This document shows positions 1 to 8,661 of a stretch of 19,516 nt of DNA, one piece after another. A program made the translations under genes and the position numbers. The notes under the pieces were generated by a model. It had not been told where the DNA came from, ran no database searches, and saw only the letters and a program-made list of their open reading frames with translations. The stretch is from the NCBI GenBank assembly GCA_900540395.1, contig UQFQ01000024.1:1-19516 (forward strand). Reading direction: 5' to 3'. Numbering within the stretch: the first letter of the stretch is position 1; each line of letters starts with the position of its first letter. The DNA is from an uncultured Mollicutes bacterium. Its GTDB lineage: Bacteria > Bacillota_I > Bacilli_A > RFN20 > CAG-826.

Positions 1-161
1 TAAGTAAAAACACATATTCTAAGATAGCTAGAGGTTTAATGGTTAATTACTTAGTAAAAAACAACATTACTAGCATAGAAGATATTAAAAACTTTAATTT
101 AGATAATTACTCATTTAATAAAGAGTTATCTTCAGAAACATTATTTGTGTTTTCTAGATAA
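1..161 (+). CDS. yaaA: Peroxide stress protein YaaA (UPF0246), C-terminal end only
   Basis: Only the last 52 codons lie in the window, read from base 3 and ending in TAA at 159-161. The translation has the family's typical tail: an ARGLM segment, then an ED-IKNF-type linker, then Y-x-F followed by ELSSE and a final LVF/FVF-R. This matches my memory of the C-terminus of E. coli YaaA and its Firmicute homologues, which end within a few residues of the same place, so the 3' end looks intact. YaaA is a cytoplasmic DNA-binding protein that lowers free iron and protects against hydrogen peroxide. It is convergent with the nagA operon and unrelated to it by function. The identification rests on a short segment, so it is good but not certain. 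Confidence 0.8.
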   Translation, partial: SKNTYSKIARGLMVNYLVKNNITSIEDIKNFNLDNYSFNKELSSETLFVFSR

Positions 162-190
162 TGTTTCCATTAATAGTTTATTTTTAATGC

Positions 191-217
191 TTCAATTTTA
201 AAAAATTGAAATTTTTT
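191..217 (+). terminator. Rho-independent terminator after yaaA
   Basis: A perfect 9-bp inverted repeat (TTCAATTTT at 191-199 and AAAATTGAA at 202-210) is followed by six T residues at 212-217. The U-tract is on the + strand, so it serves yaaA, 30 bases downstream of its stop. The stem is AT-only, so it may be weak. No convincing terminator was found for the oncoming nagA operon in 162-296. Confidence 0.6.
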
Positions 218-296
218 GTTCATACCAATTCATTGAGTTATTTTGTTAAAACTTAGTTTTTTCTCTAGTCTTAAAAGTATATCTATTTGACTAGTA

Positions 297-1427
297 TTAA
301 TAAACTTTCTCTCCATTAATATATGTTTCTTTTAGGTTATAGTCATTATCTAGCACAATAAAATCAGCGTTTTTCCCTTCTTTAATTGAACCAATCTTAC
401 TATCCATATTAAGCATTCTTGCTGCATTTAAAGAGCAAATCTTACTAGCTTCTAAATCATCAAGATGCGAAAACTCTTTGATATTTTTAAAAGCCTCAAG
501 CATATTTAAAGTTGATCCAGCTCTAGTAGATGTTCCTTTAATTAAAGCATCTTTTCCTTTAACTATAATTGGTGTGTTCCCTATTTTATATTCCCCATCA
601 GGAAGTCCAGCACACATTAAAGAATCAGTTATACCAATTATTTTATCGTTTCCTTTAATACTACGAGTAAATTTAACTACTTCTTTATGAAGATGTGCTC
701 CATCTAAAATAAGTTCAGCATACATGTCTTTATAGTAAAGTGCCGCCATTACTATTGACGGATCATGATGATTAAGTGGTTTCATCGCATTAAATAAATG
801 AGTAAAACACTTTGACCCTTTTTCTCTTGCTTTTCTTACATCATCAAAACTAGCATCACTATGACCTAACGTTACTTTAATTCCTTTTGATGTTAAATAT
901 TCAATTACTTCTTCCGTGCCTTCAAGTTCAGGAGCAAGAGTCATATAGGAAAATAAGCCATGAGAATGTTTTATAAATTCATCACATTTTTTAATTGTAG
1001 GTAACTGTAAGCACTCTTCTAGTTGAGCACCTCTATATTTTTTTGAAAGAAAAGGACCTTCTAGATGTATTCCTTTAATGATTTTATGTTTTAAACTAGC
1101 AAGATAGATGAGTTCAAGTTGTTTAAATATTAGTTCGTCATGTTCTGTAAGAAGAGTTGGAAAAACACTAGTTACGCCATGTGCTTCATAAAAACTCAAT
1201 ATGGTTTCAATCTCTTCAATACAATTTACTGTTGTAAAATCTTTTCCATTAGCTCCATGTGTATGGATATCAAAAAATCCTGGAAGAATGAGTTTGTCTT
1301 GCTTTTCATTTTTAACATCTTTACATTCTTCAATTTTAGTAAACCTGCCATCTTCTATTTCTAGATTTACTATCTTATATCCATCTTCAAGCAATACTTT
1401 TGCCTTTTCTAGTCTTTTCATAATCAT
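297..1427 (-). CDS. nagA: N-acetylglucosamine-6-phosphate deacetylase
   Basis: This cytoplasmic amidohydrolase removes acetate from GlcNAc-6-P to give GlcN-6-P, the first committed step of amino-sugar catabolism. The 376 residues match the usual length. Visible family motifs, in order: HTHG metal/active-site segment (H55, H57), GIHLEGPF with metal-binding Glu123, LGHSDA (His189), THLFNAM (His210), DGAHLH (His245), and ITDS with catalytic Asp268, then the AGS-T-L region near residue 303-309. The start overlaps the stop of the upstream SIS gene as ATGA (1424-1427), so translation is probably coupled; a second Met at codon 3 could also serve. It is the last gene of the long minus-strand operon. 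An AgaA-type GalNAc-6-P deacetylase is the main alternative, since the families are not separable by eye. Confidence 0.93.
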   Translation of the reverse strand: MIMKRLEKAKVLLEDGYKIVNLEIEDGRFTKIEECKDVKNEKQDKLILPGFFDIHTHGANGKDFTTVNCIEEIETILSFYEAHGVTSVFPTLLTEHDELIFKQLELIYLASLKHKIIKGIHLEGPFLSKKYRGAQLEECLQLPTIKKCDEFIKHSHGLFSYMTLAPELEGTEEVIEYLTSKGIKVTLGHSDASFDDVRKAREKGSKCFTHLFNAMKPLNHHDPSIVMAALYYKDMYAELILDGAHLHKEVVKFTRSIKGNDKIIGITDSLMCAGLPDGEYKIGNTPIIVKGKDALIKGTSTRAGSTLNMLEAFKNIKEFSHLDDLEASKICSLNAARMLNMDSKIGSIKEGKNADFIVLDNDYNLKETYINGEKVY

Positions 1428-2461
1428 CTAGTAATTGTAACTTTTTTAAGATTTCTTGGATGATCAACATCAATTCCTCTTAAGATTGAAATATTACAAA
1501 CTAATAATTGAATAGCTACTATGATTAAAAATGGTGAAATAACTTCTTCACATTTTGGTATTTTTATAAGCTTTTCACACTTATCAAAATATGGATCATT
1601 TGTAATAACGATGATGTTAGGATTCAATTCTTTGACTCGGTCAAAGAATTTATGGTTATCATCTTCAACTTTACCAAGTGAATTTAATAGAAGTAAATTT
1701 TGTTTTTCATCAACAATAGCCATTGGTCCATGATAGAAATCACTACTAGCATATCCTTTTGCTTTGATGTATGTTGTTTCTTGCATCTTTAATGCTCCTT
1801 CTAAAGAAGAAACATAGTTAATACCTCTACTTAAAAGAAATGCATCAGTAAAGTTGATACAAGTTTTAGCTATTTCTTCTATATGAGCTTCACTTTCTAT
1901 TACTTCTTCAATAAGTTTAGGAAGCTTTTCCGTTTCTTCCTTTAAATAAATGTTATTAGTGTATTCACTAACTAACATAAGTGCTACATATATTTGAGAG
2001 ATGAATGTTTTAGTAGCAGCTAGGCCTTCTTCTTTAGTTAAGTTTAAATCAAAATGATAATCAGCAACTCTTGCGCATATTGAATCTTTGTTATTAGTAA
2101 TTGAAGCAGTAAGAGCACCATGCTCTTTACTCATCTTTAAATATTCATAGACATCTTCTCCACTTCCAGATTGAGATATCCCAATTACTAATGTTTTATC
2201 AAAATCAAGATATGAATCATATTTAGTGATTACACTACATGCAGCAAAAGAAACAGGAATATGAGCATATATCTCAAACAGATATTTAAGATATACTCCT
2301 ACATGATCACTACTTCCTCTAGCAACTACACATATATTTTTAATATCTTTTTCATGTAAAAGCTTACAAAACTCAACTATTTTTTCTTTATTTGCAACTT
2401 CTGTTAATTTTATTGATTCAGGAATCATTAAAATTTCTTTATGCATAATTGATTCAGACAT
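1424..2461 (-). CDS. SIS-domain sugar-phosphate deaminase/isomerase (NagB-II/AgaS-like)
   Basis: The protein has two SIS domains and resembles the isomerase half of GlmS, but has no N-terminal glutaminase domain. It therefore probably deaminates GlcN-6-P (or GalN-6-P) to a ketose-6-P rather than making GlcN-6-P. Seen in the 345 residues: ARGSSDH at 47-53, the phosphate-binding SQSGSGED loop at 96-103, EEGLAATKT at 144-152, a GALKMQET helix with Glu228 at the place of the GlmS isomerase Glu, HGP with His244, and a C-terminal HPRNLKK matching the GlmS tail Lys. It is translationally coupled to nagA by a 4-base overlap, which supports the product of NagA as substrate. Alternatives are AgaS, or a fructoselysine-type deglycase (FrlB). 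Confidence 0.8.
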   Translation of the reverse strand: MSESIMHKEILMIPESIKLTEVANKEKIVEFCKLLHEKDIKNICVVARGSSDHVGVYLKYLFEIYAHIPVSFAACSVITKYDSYLDFDKTLVIGISQSGSGEDVYEYLKMSKEHGALTASITNNKDSICARVADYHFDLNLTKEEGLAATKTFISQIYVALMLVSEYTNNIYLKEETEKLPKLIEEVIESEAHIEEIAKTCINFTDAFLLSRGINYVSSLEGALKMQETTYIKAKGYASSDFYHGPMAIVDEKQNLLLLNSLGKVEDDNHKFFDRVKELNPNIIVITNDPYFDKCEKLIKIPKCEEVISPFLIIVAIQLLVCNISILRGIDVDHPRNLKKVTITR

Positions 2462-2509
2462 AATGAATACCTTCTTTCTAGTTTTTGTGGAAAATGTTTT
2501 TAAACTTTA

Positions 2510-4273
2510 CTAAAGCACTTTCACAGAATTTTTTAATCTTCTTATAAATGAATCGTGAATGACTTCGTCCTTATCATTTAAACTTTCAATAACTTCTTCT
2601 TTGCTCTTCTCTTTTTTAAATAGTTTTAAGATTTTATTAGTTGATTCAACTTCTTCCTTTACTTCAACAAAATCATATTTATCAAGTTCTTTTTCTTTTT
2701 TGCTTAAATCAAAGATTGATAATTTATCATCACCAATAACTTCAACTTTATTAAAATCAAAACTTACTTTAGCCGATTCATTTTCTTTAATACCTAAATC
2801 CTTCTTTAGATAGATATGGGTGCTGTTTTCATAAAAAGAAGTTTCATAATCTTTATTTGGATTAAGTTCATAACGATATAAAGTTTCTTTACCAATTAAT
2901 CCTTTTCCTTCGTATCGAAGAGAAATAGTGCCATTAGAATCTAAAGAAACACCATCATTAATTAAAATCTTAACTCTGTGCATCTTTTCTTTATAAGCTC
3001 CGTTAATTTTTGAAACATCCAAATTCACAAGTTCAAATCCTAAACCTTCATCAATATTAACAAAAGCTTTGTTATCTTTTATATAAATATATCCACTTAT
3101 TTCGTTTAATTTGGTACGTGGAGTTAACAAAATTGATATTTCATTACTTTCTTCATCTTTAAAGAAATGAATTTTAGTTGGGTCGAATGAGACTTTGATG
3201 ATATCACCCATCTTAAATGTTGTTCTATCTTTCAAAGAAATAACAAGAGAAGATAGAGATTCGTTAATACTTGTTTCATTATTTAAATCAAAATCACTAT
3301 AAACAAGACATTCGTTACCTAAAGTTTCAATAATATTAACTTTACATTCAAGTTCGCCATTTTCTGAAATTGAAACATTGTCTGGTCTAATACCTAAAAT
3401 AACTTTATGCTCATTGCCATCACAAAAATCTTTATTAAATTCTCTAAATTTTTCTAATGGATAAATTAACTCTTTATTAAAAAGGTTGATGTATACTTTA
3501 TTTTCGCTAACTTTCAAGTCTACTTCATAAAAATTCATTTGAGGCGTTCCCAAAAATCCAGCAACAAATCTATTTCTTGGAAAATCGTATAAAGTTGTTG
3601 GAGTATCAATTTGTTGAACAATACCTTTTCTCATAACAACAATTCTTGTTCCCATAGTCATAGCTTCAACCTGATCATGAGTAACATAAATAAAAGTTGT
3701 TTTTAATTTTTCGTAAAGTTTATTAATCTCTACTCTCATTTGAGCTCTTAATTTAGCATCAAGATTTGATAAAGGTTCATCAAGAAGGAAGATTTTTGGA
3801 GTTCTAACAATCGCTCTTCCAAGAGCAACTCTTTGTCTTTGACCTCCACTCATTGCTTTAGGTTTGCGATTTAATAAATCCTCGATATCTAAAACCTTAG
3901 CTGCTTCATGAATTCTCTCATCAATTTCTTCTTTTGGAACATGTCTATTCTTTAATCCAAAAGCCATATTTTTATAAGCGCTCATATGAGGATAGAGAGC
4001 ATAATTTTGAAACACCATTGCAACATTTCGATAATTTGGTTCAATCTTGTTCACAAGTTCGCCATCAATATAAAGATTGCCAGAACTAATGTCCTCAAGA
4101 CCAGCAATCATTCTTAACGTTGTTGATTTCCCACATCCAGATGGGCCAACAAAAACAATAAATTCATTATCTTCAACAACCAAATTAAAATCTTTAACAG
4201 CAATAACATCGCCTTCTTTACGATTTTTTCCTTTATAAATTTTGGTTACATTGTCTAACCTTAGTGTTTCCAT
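2510..4273 (-). CDS. Sugar ABC transporter ATPase (MsmK/UgpC/MalK type) with long C-terminal extension
   Basis: This is the energy-coupling subunit of a CUT1 oligosaccharide importer, working on the cytoplasmic face with the two permeases of this operon. The nucleotide-binding domain is complete: Walker A GPSGCGKST at 43-51, Q-loop Gln89, signature SGGQ at 142-145, Walker B and LDEP at 161-167, D-loop SNLDA, and switch His199. A TOBE/MOP-like domain follows to about residue 380. The usual family length is about 360-380 residues; this one has 587. The extra part appears to repeat the TOBE module (compare G-NE-LVY and KVSFDPTKI in the first with G-KETLYRY and KVSFDFNKV in the second) and ends in a charged tail of about 60 residues. 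A TGAGG ribosome site precedes the ATG by a few bases. Function is secure; the role of the extension is unknown. Confidence 0.92.
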   Translation of the reverse strand: METLRLDNVTKIYKGKNRKEGDVIAVKDFNLVVEDNEFIVFVGPSGCGKSTTLRMIAGLEDISSGNLYIDGELVNKIEPNYRNVAMVFQNYALYPHMSAYKNMAFGLKNRHVPKEEIDERIHEAAKVLDIEDLLNRKPKAMSGGQRQRVALGRAIVRTPKIFLLDEPLSNLDAKLRAQMRVEINKLYEKLKTTFIYVTHDQVEAMTMGTRIVVMRKGIVQQIDTPTTLYDFPRNRFVAGFLGTPQMNFYEVDLKVSENKVYINLFNKELIYPLEKFREFNKDFCDGNEHKVILGIRPDNVSISENGELECKVNIIETLGNECLVYSDFDLNNETSINESLSSLVISLKDRTTFKMGDIIKVSFDPTKIHFFKDEESNEISILLTPRTKLNEISGYIYIKDNKAFVNIDEGLGFELVNLDVSKINGAYKEKMHRVKILINDGVSLDSNGTISLRYEGKGLIGKETLYRYELNPNKDYETSFYENSTHIYLKKDLGIKENESAKVSFDFNKVEVIGDDKLSIFDLSKKEKELDKYDFVEVKEEVESTNKILKLFKKEKSKEEVIESLNDKDEVIHDSFIRRLKNSVKVL

Positions 4274-4311
4274 ATTTATACCTCAAATTATGTTTTTAAA
4301 AGAAAAAGCCT

Positions 4312-5481
4312 TTAATTCTCAGCTTTTTTTAAAGTTTTTAAGTTTGTTTTTAAAATATATTCAATACCAATATTTTTAGCACCATCAACTATTGCTTGTC
4401 TCACATCATGTCCAAAAACAATCTCAACATCTGGTTGTTCTTTATTTACAACTTCTCTAATTTTGTTTAAGTATTCTTCACCAAAATTAGTTACTCGACC
4501 GTCAATAACAAAGTAGTCTAAATCAAACACACTAATTACCTGATTAATTGCTTTTCCTAAAATTTCAGCTGTAGTTAAAACTTCTTCTTTAACTTTTCGA
4601 TCACAATTTTTATAAAGCTCAAAAAGTTTATGAAGAGAAATTTCTTCATTGTATTTTTTTAAATAAATTTCTTGAATGGCTCTTAAAGATACAAATTCAT
4701 CAAGCGCTTTTATTTCATTGTTCTGTTCGACTTTTAATAAGCCAACTTCTCCAGCATAGCCTCTACTTCCTAAAAACATCTTATTATCAAATTCAAGCCC
4801 ACCACCAATACCATAATCTAAATAAATTAACATGCCTTTTGAATTTAATGGGAACGTACCATTACTTAATTCACCAAGCATCATTAATTTTGAGTCATTT
4901 TCAAGGTAAACATCTGATTTAAAATTGTCTTTAAAAAGTTTAGAAATTGTATGTTCATTACTAAATAAAGTCTTATCAAATTGTGGAGAAACCTGCAAAT
5001 CTCCAGTATTTTTGTTGATTAAACCTGGCAAAGAGATAATTATATTCTTTAGAGGAATGTCCCTTAATTCAACACTTGTAAGCATATCTTTAATTTGAAT
5101 GATGCTTTCATAAATTGTTTTAAGATCATATTTTTCAATTTCTTTAATTTGTTCTTTTAAAGTATTTCCAGCTAAATCTGAAATTGTAATACTAATTGAA
5201 TAACTAGTAATTGAAACAACACAAATTAAACAGTACTTATCATTTATTGAATAAACAACTCTTTTTCTGCCAAGTCCATTTAATGAATCGGTTGAATATA
5301 TTTTAATTAAACCTTGATGGAGAAGGGAACTAAGAATAGACGAAACTGTTGCATTTGAAAGTTTTAACCTACTAGCAAGTTCAGTACCGCTACTTGGCTT
5401 TTTTTTCACTTCTTTTAAAACAATTTCATTATTTACTTCTCTAGCAAATGATTGCTTTTTTCCTAGTTCCTTCTTAACCAT
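4312..5481 (-). CDS. ROK-family transcriptional repressor (NagC/XylR-like)
   Basis: This is the probable local, sugar-responsive regulator of the cluster. Residues 15-80 form a winged helix-turn-helix (SGTELASRLKLSNATVSSIL, then a wing with GRKR), as in NagC and XylR. The rest is a ROK sugar-binding domain with a LEND segment near 195 and a G-IGGG-L...GSRGYAGEVG stretch near 218-250. The Cys-rich zinc motif usual in ROK proteins is absent, and the DxGGT phosphate loop of ROK kinases is not recognisable near residue 90, so it is not expected to phosphorylate sugars. Its ATG is preceded by AGGA about 9 bases upstream. The gene sits inside the operon it probably controls, 48 bases after the large lipoprotein and 38 before the ATPase gene. 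The inducer is unknown; an amino-sugar phosphate is a reasonable guess. Confidence 0.85.
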   Translation of the reverse strand: MVKKELGKKQSFAREVNNEIVLKEVKKKPSSGTELASRLKLSNATVSSILSSLLHQGLIKIYSTDSLNGLGRKRVVYSINDKYCLICVVSITSYSISITISDLAGNTLKEQIKEIEKYDLKTIYESIIQIKDMLTSVELRDIPLKNIIISLPGLINKNTGDLQVSPQFDKTLFSNEHTISKLFKDNFKSDVYLENDSKLMMLGELSNGTFPLNSKGMLIYLDYGIGGGLEFDNKMFLGSRGYAGEVGLLKVEQNNEIKALDEFVSLRAIQEIYLKKYNEEISLHKLFELYKNCDRKVKEEVLTTAEILGKAINQVISVFDLDYFVIDGRVTNFGEEYLNKIREVVNKEQPDVEIVFGHDVRQAIVDGAKNIGIEYILKTNLKTLKKAEN

Positions 5482-5529
5482 CTTCTTTTTTTCCTATTAA
5501 TTATTTACTTAATCTTACTACAAATTTCA

Positions 5530-8500
5530 TTATTTAACATACAAGTCAACGTTAAATCCATTATATGTAGAATATTTTGCATCAATCCAAGATTTTCCAG
5601 CAAGACCACCAATATTTGTTCCACTTGTATTTCCTGGGATTGCTTCAGATGTATTTGTAACAGATGAATTAACAACATTTACATTTTCAATAGTTGCACC
5701 ACCACCTAATATACCAGCAAGAGTACCAGCGAACAAACTATTATTGTTATGGATATTTGCTCCATCAATTGTTAAATCAAATATTCCACCTTCAACTTGT
5801 CTAAATAATCCACCAAATGCGTTACCATTACATTCATAATTTGAAATGGTGTGACCTAATCCATAAATCTTACCTGTGAAATTGGTGTTATCAGCACTTT
5901 CTGTTAAATTTCCATTTTCATCAAGAGCTGTACCTACTGGAATAATTGCTTCTCCTGCAAAATCAATATCAGCAGTAAGCATATATGTTTTAGCCATATT
6001 AGCTTTAAATTCTTCAGTCATCTTTCCATCAGTTGGGAAGTACTTTTTAAAGTCTTCAACAGAAGCAATTTCAATGACTTCAGTTTCATTTGCTTTAATC
6101 CATTCTTCATCATATTCTTCTCTTGTTAATGAAGATGCGTAAGCATTAAAGATTCCATATGAAGTTTCGATTAAGATCTTTCTCATTGTATCTTTTGCAC
6201 CATTAATTACACTTCCATTAATCTTTAAGACATGATCTTCAAATGTATATTCACTTGCTTCAAGAGCTACACCATCAACTTTAACACTTCTAATTTCTCT
6301 TTCAGCTTCTGGAAGTGTGTAATCATAAGTTGAAGCATCTTCTCCATAATGAACTACGTTATTTTCAGCAATTGTTCCAAGATGTCTAACTCCAAATGTT
6401 ACTGATCCACTTCTTACACCATAAGCTTCTGCAGTTACAGTAATTGATTCAAGACCTGCTGGAATATTTTCATCTAAAGTAACAACATTTCCAGTAACTG
6501 TAATATAAGGAGCAGTCATCCAAGCAGTTGATGCACTAACTTCATAGGTAACTTCTGCATCTTCAATATTAGGTGTTAATGTTGTAGTTAAAACTAAACT
6601 TCCACCTTCATCAATAGCTGTTTCTTGGTTAGTAATTTCAACACTTGTTACTTCTTTATAAACTGGAATTGTTCCAGTTGCTGTCAATATTTTACTACCA
6701 ACTGTTAAACTAGCATTAATTGTTAAGGTTGCAGTGTCTTCAACAACAGCATTTGTTAAATCAATTGCATTTCCAGTAACAGTTGCACCATCAACTCCAC
6801 TAATTGTATACTCAACATCGTCTTTTAACTCTTCTTGATAGATTTCTGGATAAATGCTAACTGATGCTTCATAAGTATCACCAACAAATAAATATGATGG
6901 GAGATTTTCAAAAGCAATATAGCCAGCTGTTGATGGAGTAAATGGAACATTTAATGCAGGTAATTCACCTTCTACAAAATTAAAGATTGGATCACTAATG
7001 ACTGAACTAAAATCAAAAGCTTTCATTTCTTCTTGTGATTTAGATAACTTACCAGCACTTTCTTGAGTTACTTCAGCATTATTTGAATGACCAAATAAAC
7101 CATATTTATAAGCACCTGTTTCTTCATCAAAATCTGTGCTAACTGCATAGATATTTTCTAAAACACCAGTTGTTTCATTTAATCCAACAGCAATACCAGC
7201 TTTAGCCCAAGCTTGTGCTGTTTCATTAAATCCAGTTACTTTTTCATTGATTGAGAATGCGTTTGAAATTTTACCCCAGTTTGTTGAAGCAATTGTTCCT
7301 GTTGCACTTTGACCTTCATTTGGCATATTGACATCAACAATTAAATTTTCAATAACGCCCATGTCACTATTGTTTCCAACAAGAGCTGCTGACCATGAAC
7401 CTATAGCATCAATTGTTCCAACAAGTTTCATGTTTTTAATAGTTCCACTATTTCTTCCGAAGAATCCACCAACAAATAATTGATTGTTGTTGATATAGAA
7501 ACCAGAAATTGTGTGACCATTTCCATCAAAAGTTCCGGTAAATGGAATATCATAAACTGTATCACTATAAGCACCAATTGGAAGCCAACCTTTGCCTTCG
7601 TTATATCCAAGACCGCCTTCACTTAAATAGCTTGTAAGATCAATATCATTTGCTAAAACATAATATCCAGCAAGACTTCCTTCTTTAAATGTTGGGGCTT
7701 CGCCACTATAATCAGGAGCAAAAATTGTATGGAAATCATTTGCTGAATAAATAAATTTATCAGCAATTGTTAAATTTAATGTAACAGCATTTCTTTGAGT
7801 TAGTGCTTTTACATCAATTTCACCAGTTCCTAAAGTACTTAATAACGCACTCTTTAAAGTAATTGTTTTAGTTGCTACATCATAAGTAAATCCACTTCTA
7901 TCAGTTAAAACAGTGCCATTAACTGCAATTTCTAAATTTTCACTTGTTGTAGCTGTATCACCTTCAGTGTTTCCATTGAAATTAAGTACAAAAGTTGCAT
8001 CTTGATCGCTTAATGCTTCAACAATTTGACTTTCTGTTTCTGAATAGATGATGTGTTCAGTCATGGCGATGAATTCGTGTTCTTCGCTAACTCCATTACT
8101 TGTAGCAACAACTACGAATTTTGTTCCATCACTAACACTTGCACCAAATCTAACTGTACCACTTGCTGAATCAATTGTGATTCCTTCAACGTTTTCTTTT
8201 AATGAATAAGAAACTGAATATTCTCTTCCACTATCAGTTACAGCCTTTGCACTAATTGAATCTCCATTTAAAACGTAGTCACTTACATTTGTGAATGTAA
8301 CAACTGGTTTAGCTTCTACAGTTTTAAAACGAACTGTAGTAATAGCTTGTTCGTCACCTTTTGTAGCAATATATCTCTTTTCTGGTAAAGTATCTAAACT
8401 TTCATCAAAAGTAATAACACCAGTTTTTGAATCAAGTGTTACTCCTTCTGGAGTTCCGCCTTGGAAAGAATAAGTTACATCACTTAAATTTCCTTTTACA

Positions 8501-8661
8501 GTAACAGCATCTCCTGAAGAAACTTCGTAAAGAGTTTTCTCAAATTCAAGTTTTTCTGTTTCTGTTGGTCCGTTATTCTCGCTACTACAACTAACCATTG
8601 TAAGTCCGCCTAGGCAAATACTTGCACTTAGAACAAGGACACCAATATGCTTTCTTTTCAT
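5530..8661 (-). CDS. Large surface lipoprotein with Ig-like domains and two GLUG-like modules
   Basis: The 1043-residue protein starts with a lipoprotein signal (basic MKRK, hydrophobic stretch, lipobox MVSC with Cys25), so it should be anchored on the outer face of the membrane. After a polar linker come cadherin/He_PIG-like beta segments (a PEGVTLDSKTGVITF-type motif and a second copy) at about 50-200. A first GLUG-like module lies at about 302-570 (YYVLANDIDL, then TGTFDGNGHTISGF, then GGFFGRNSGTIKNM). Big-type Ig-like segments fill about 580-790. A second, shorter GLUG-like module fills 865-1043 (YMLTADIDF, then TGKIYGLGHTISNY, then GGLFRQ). No catalytic motif is visible. The start overlaps the permease stop as ATGA, so it is coupled to the transporter. 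A glycan-binding or capture role is inferred from context. Two stop codons (TAA, then in-frame TGA) end it. Confidence 0.75.
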   Translation of the reverse strand: MKRKHIGVLVLSASICLGGLTMVSCSSENNGPTETEKLEFEKTLYEVSSGDAVTVKGNLSDVTYSFQGGTPEGVTLDSKTGVITFDESLDTLPEKRYIATKGDEQAITTVRFKTVEAKPVVTFTNVSDYVLNGDSISAKAVTDSGREYSVSYSLKENVEGITIDSASGTVRFGASVSDGTKFVVVATSNGVSEEHEFIAMTEHIIYSETESQIVEALSDQDATFVLNFNGNTEGDTATTSENLEIAVNGTVLTDRSGFTYDVATKTITLKSALLSTLGTGEIDVKALTQRNAVTLNLTIADKFIYSANDFHTIFAPDYSGEAPTFKEGSLAGYYVLANDIDLTSYLSEGGLGYNEGKGWLPIGAYSDTVYDIPFTGTFDGNGHTISGFYINNNQLFVGGFFGRNSGTIKNMKLVGTIDAIGSWSAALVGNNSDMGVIENLIVDVNMPNEGQSATGTIASTNWGKISNAFSINEKVTGFNETAQAWAKAGIAVGLNETTGVLENIYAVSTDFDEETGAYKYGLFGHSNNAEVTQESAGKLSKSQEEMKAFDFSSVISDPIFNFVEGELPALNVPFTPSTAGYIAFENLPSYLFVGDTYEASVSIYPEIYQEELKDDVEYTISGVDGATVTGNAIDLTNAVVEDTATLTINASLTVGSKILTATGTIPVYKEVTSVEITNQETAIDEGGSLVLTTTLTPNIEDAEVTYEVSASTAWMTAPYITVTGNVVTLDENIPAGLESITVTAEAYGVRSGSVTFGVRHLGTIAENNVVHYGEDASTYDYTLPEAEREIRSVKVDGVALEASEYTFEDHVLKINGSVINGAKDTMRKILIETSYGIFNAYASSLTREEYDEEWIKANETEVIEIASVEDFKKYFPTDGKMTEEFKANMAKTYMLTADIDFAGEAIIPVGTALDENGNLTESADNTNFTGKIYGLGHTISNYECNGNAFGGLFRQVEGGIFDLTIDGANIHNNNSLFAGTLAGILGGGATIENVNVVNSSVTNTSEAIPGNTSGTNIGGLAGKSWIDAKYSTYNGFNVDLYVK

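Noticed and set aside
265..294. Inverted repeat CTAGTC/GACTAG just after the nagA stop
   Set aside because: It would be in the right place for a terminator of the minus-strand operon, but the minus strand after it is A-rich, not T-rich, and the stem is only 6 bp with an 18-base loop.
4303..4328. AAAAAGC/GCTTTTT hairpin across the stop codon of the ROK gene
   Set aside because: Seven AT-rich base pairs with a loop of 12 bases, followed by only a short T run, in AT-rich sequence and within a closely spaced operon. It could weaken read-through but is not good enough to call a terminator.
5876..6142. Open reading frames antisense to the large lipoprotein and to other genes (for example 2559-2813, 14752-14982, 1201-1431)
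   Set aside because: They lie opposite strong, family-supported genes, have no recognisable motifs and no convincing ribosome sites; they are by-products of codon bias.
5530..8661. Tandem repeats or CRISPR-like periodicity in the repetitive-looking lipoprotein gene
   Set aside because: The repetition is at protein-module level only; no short direct repeats of constant length and spacing are visible in the DNA.
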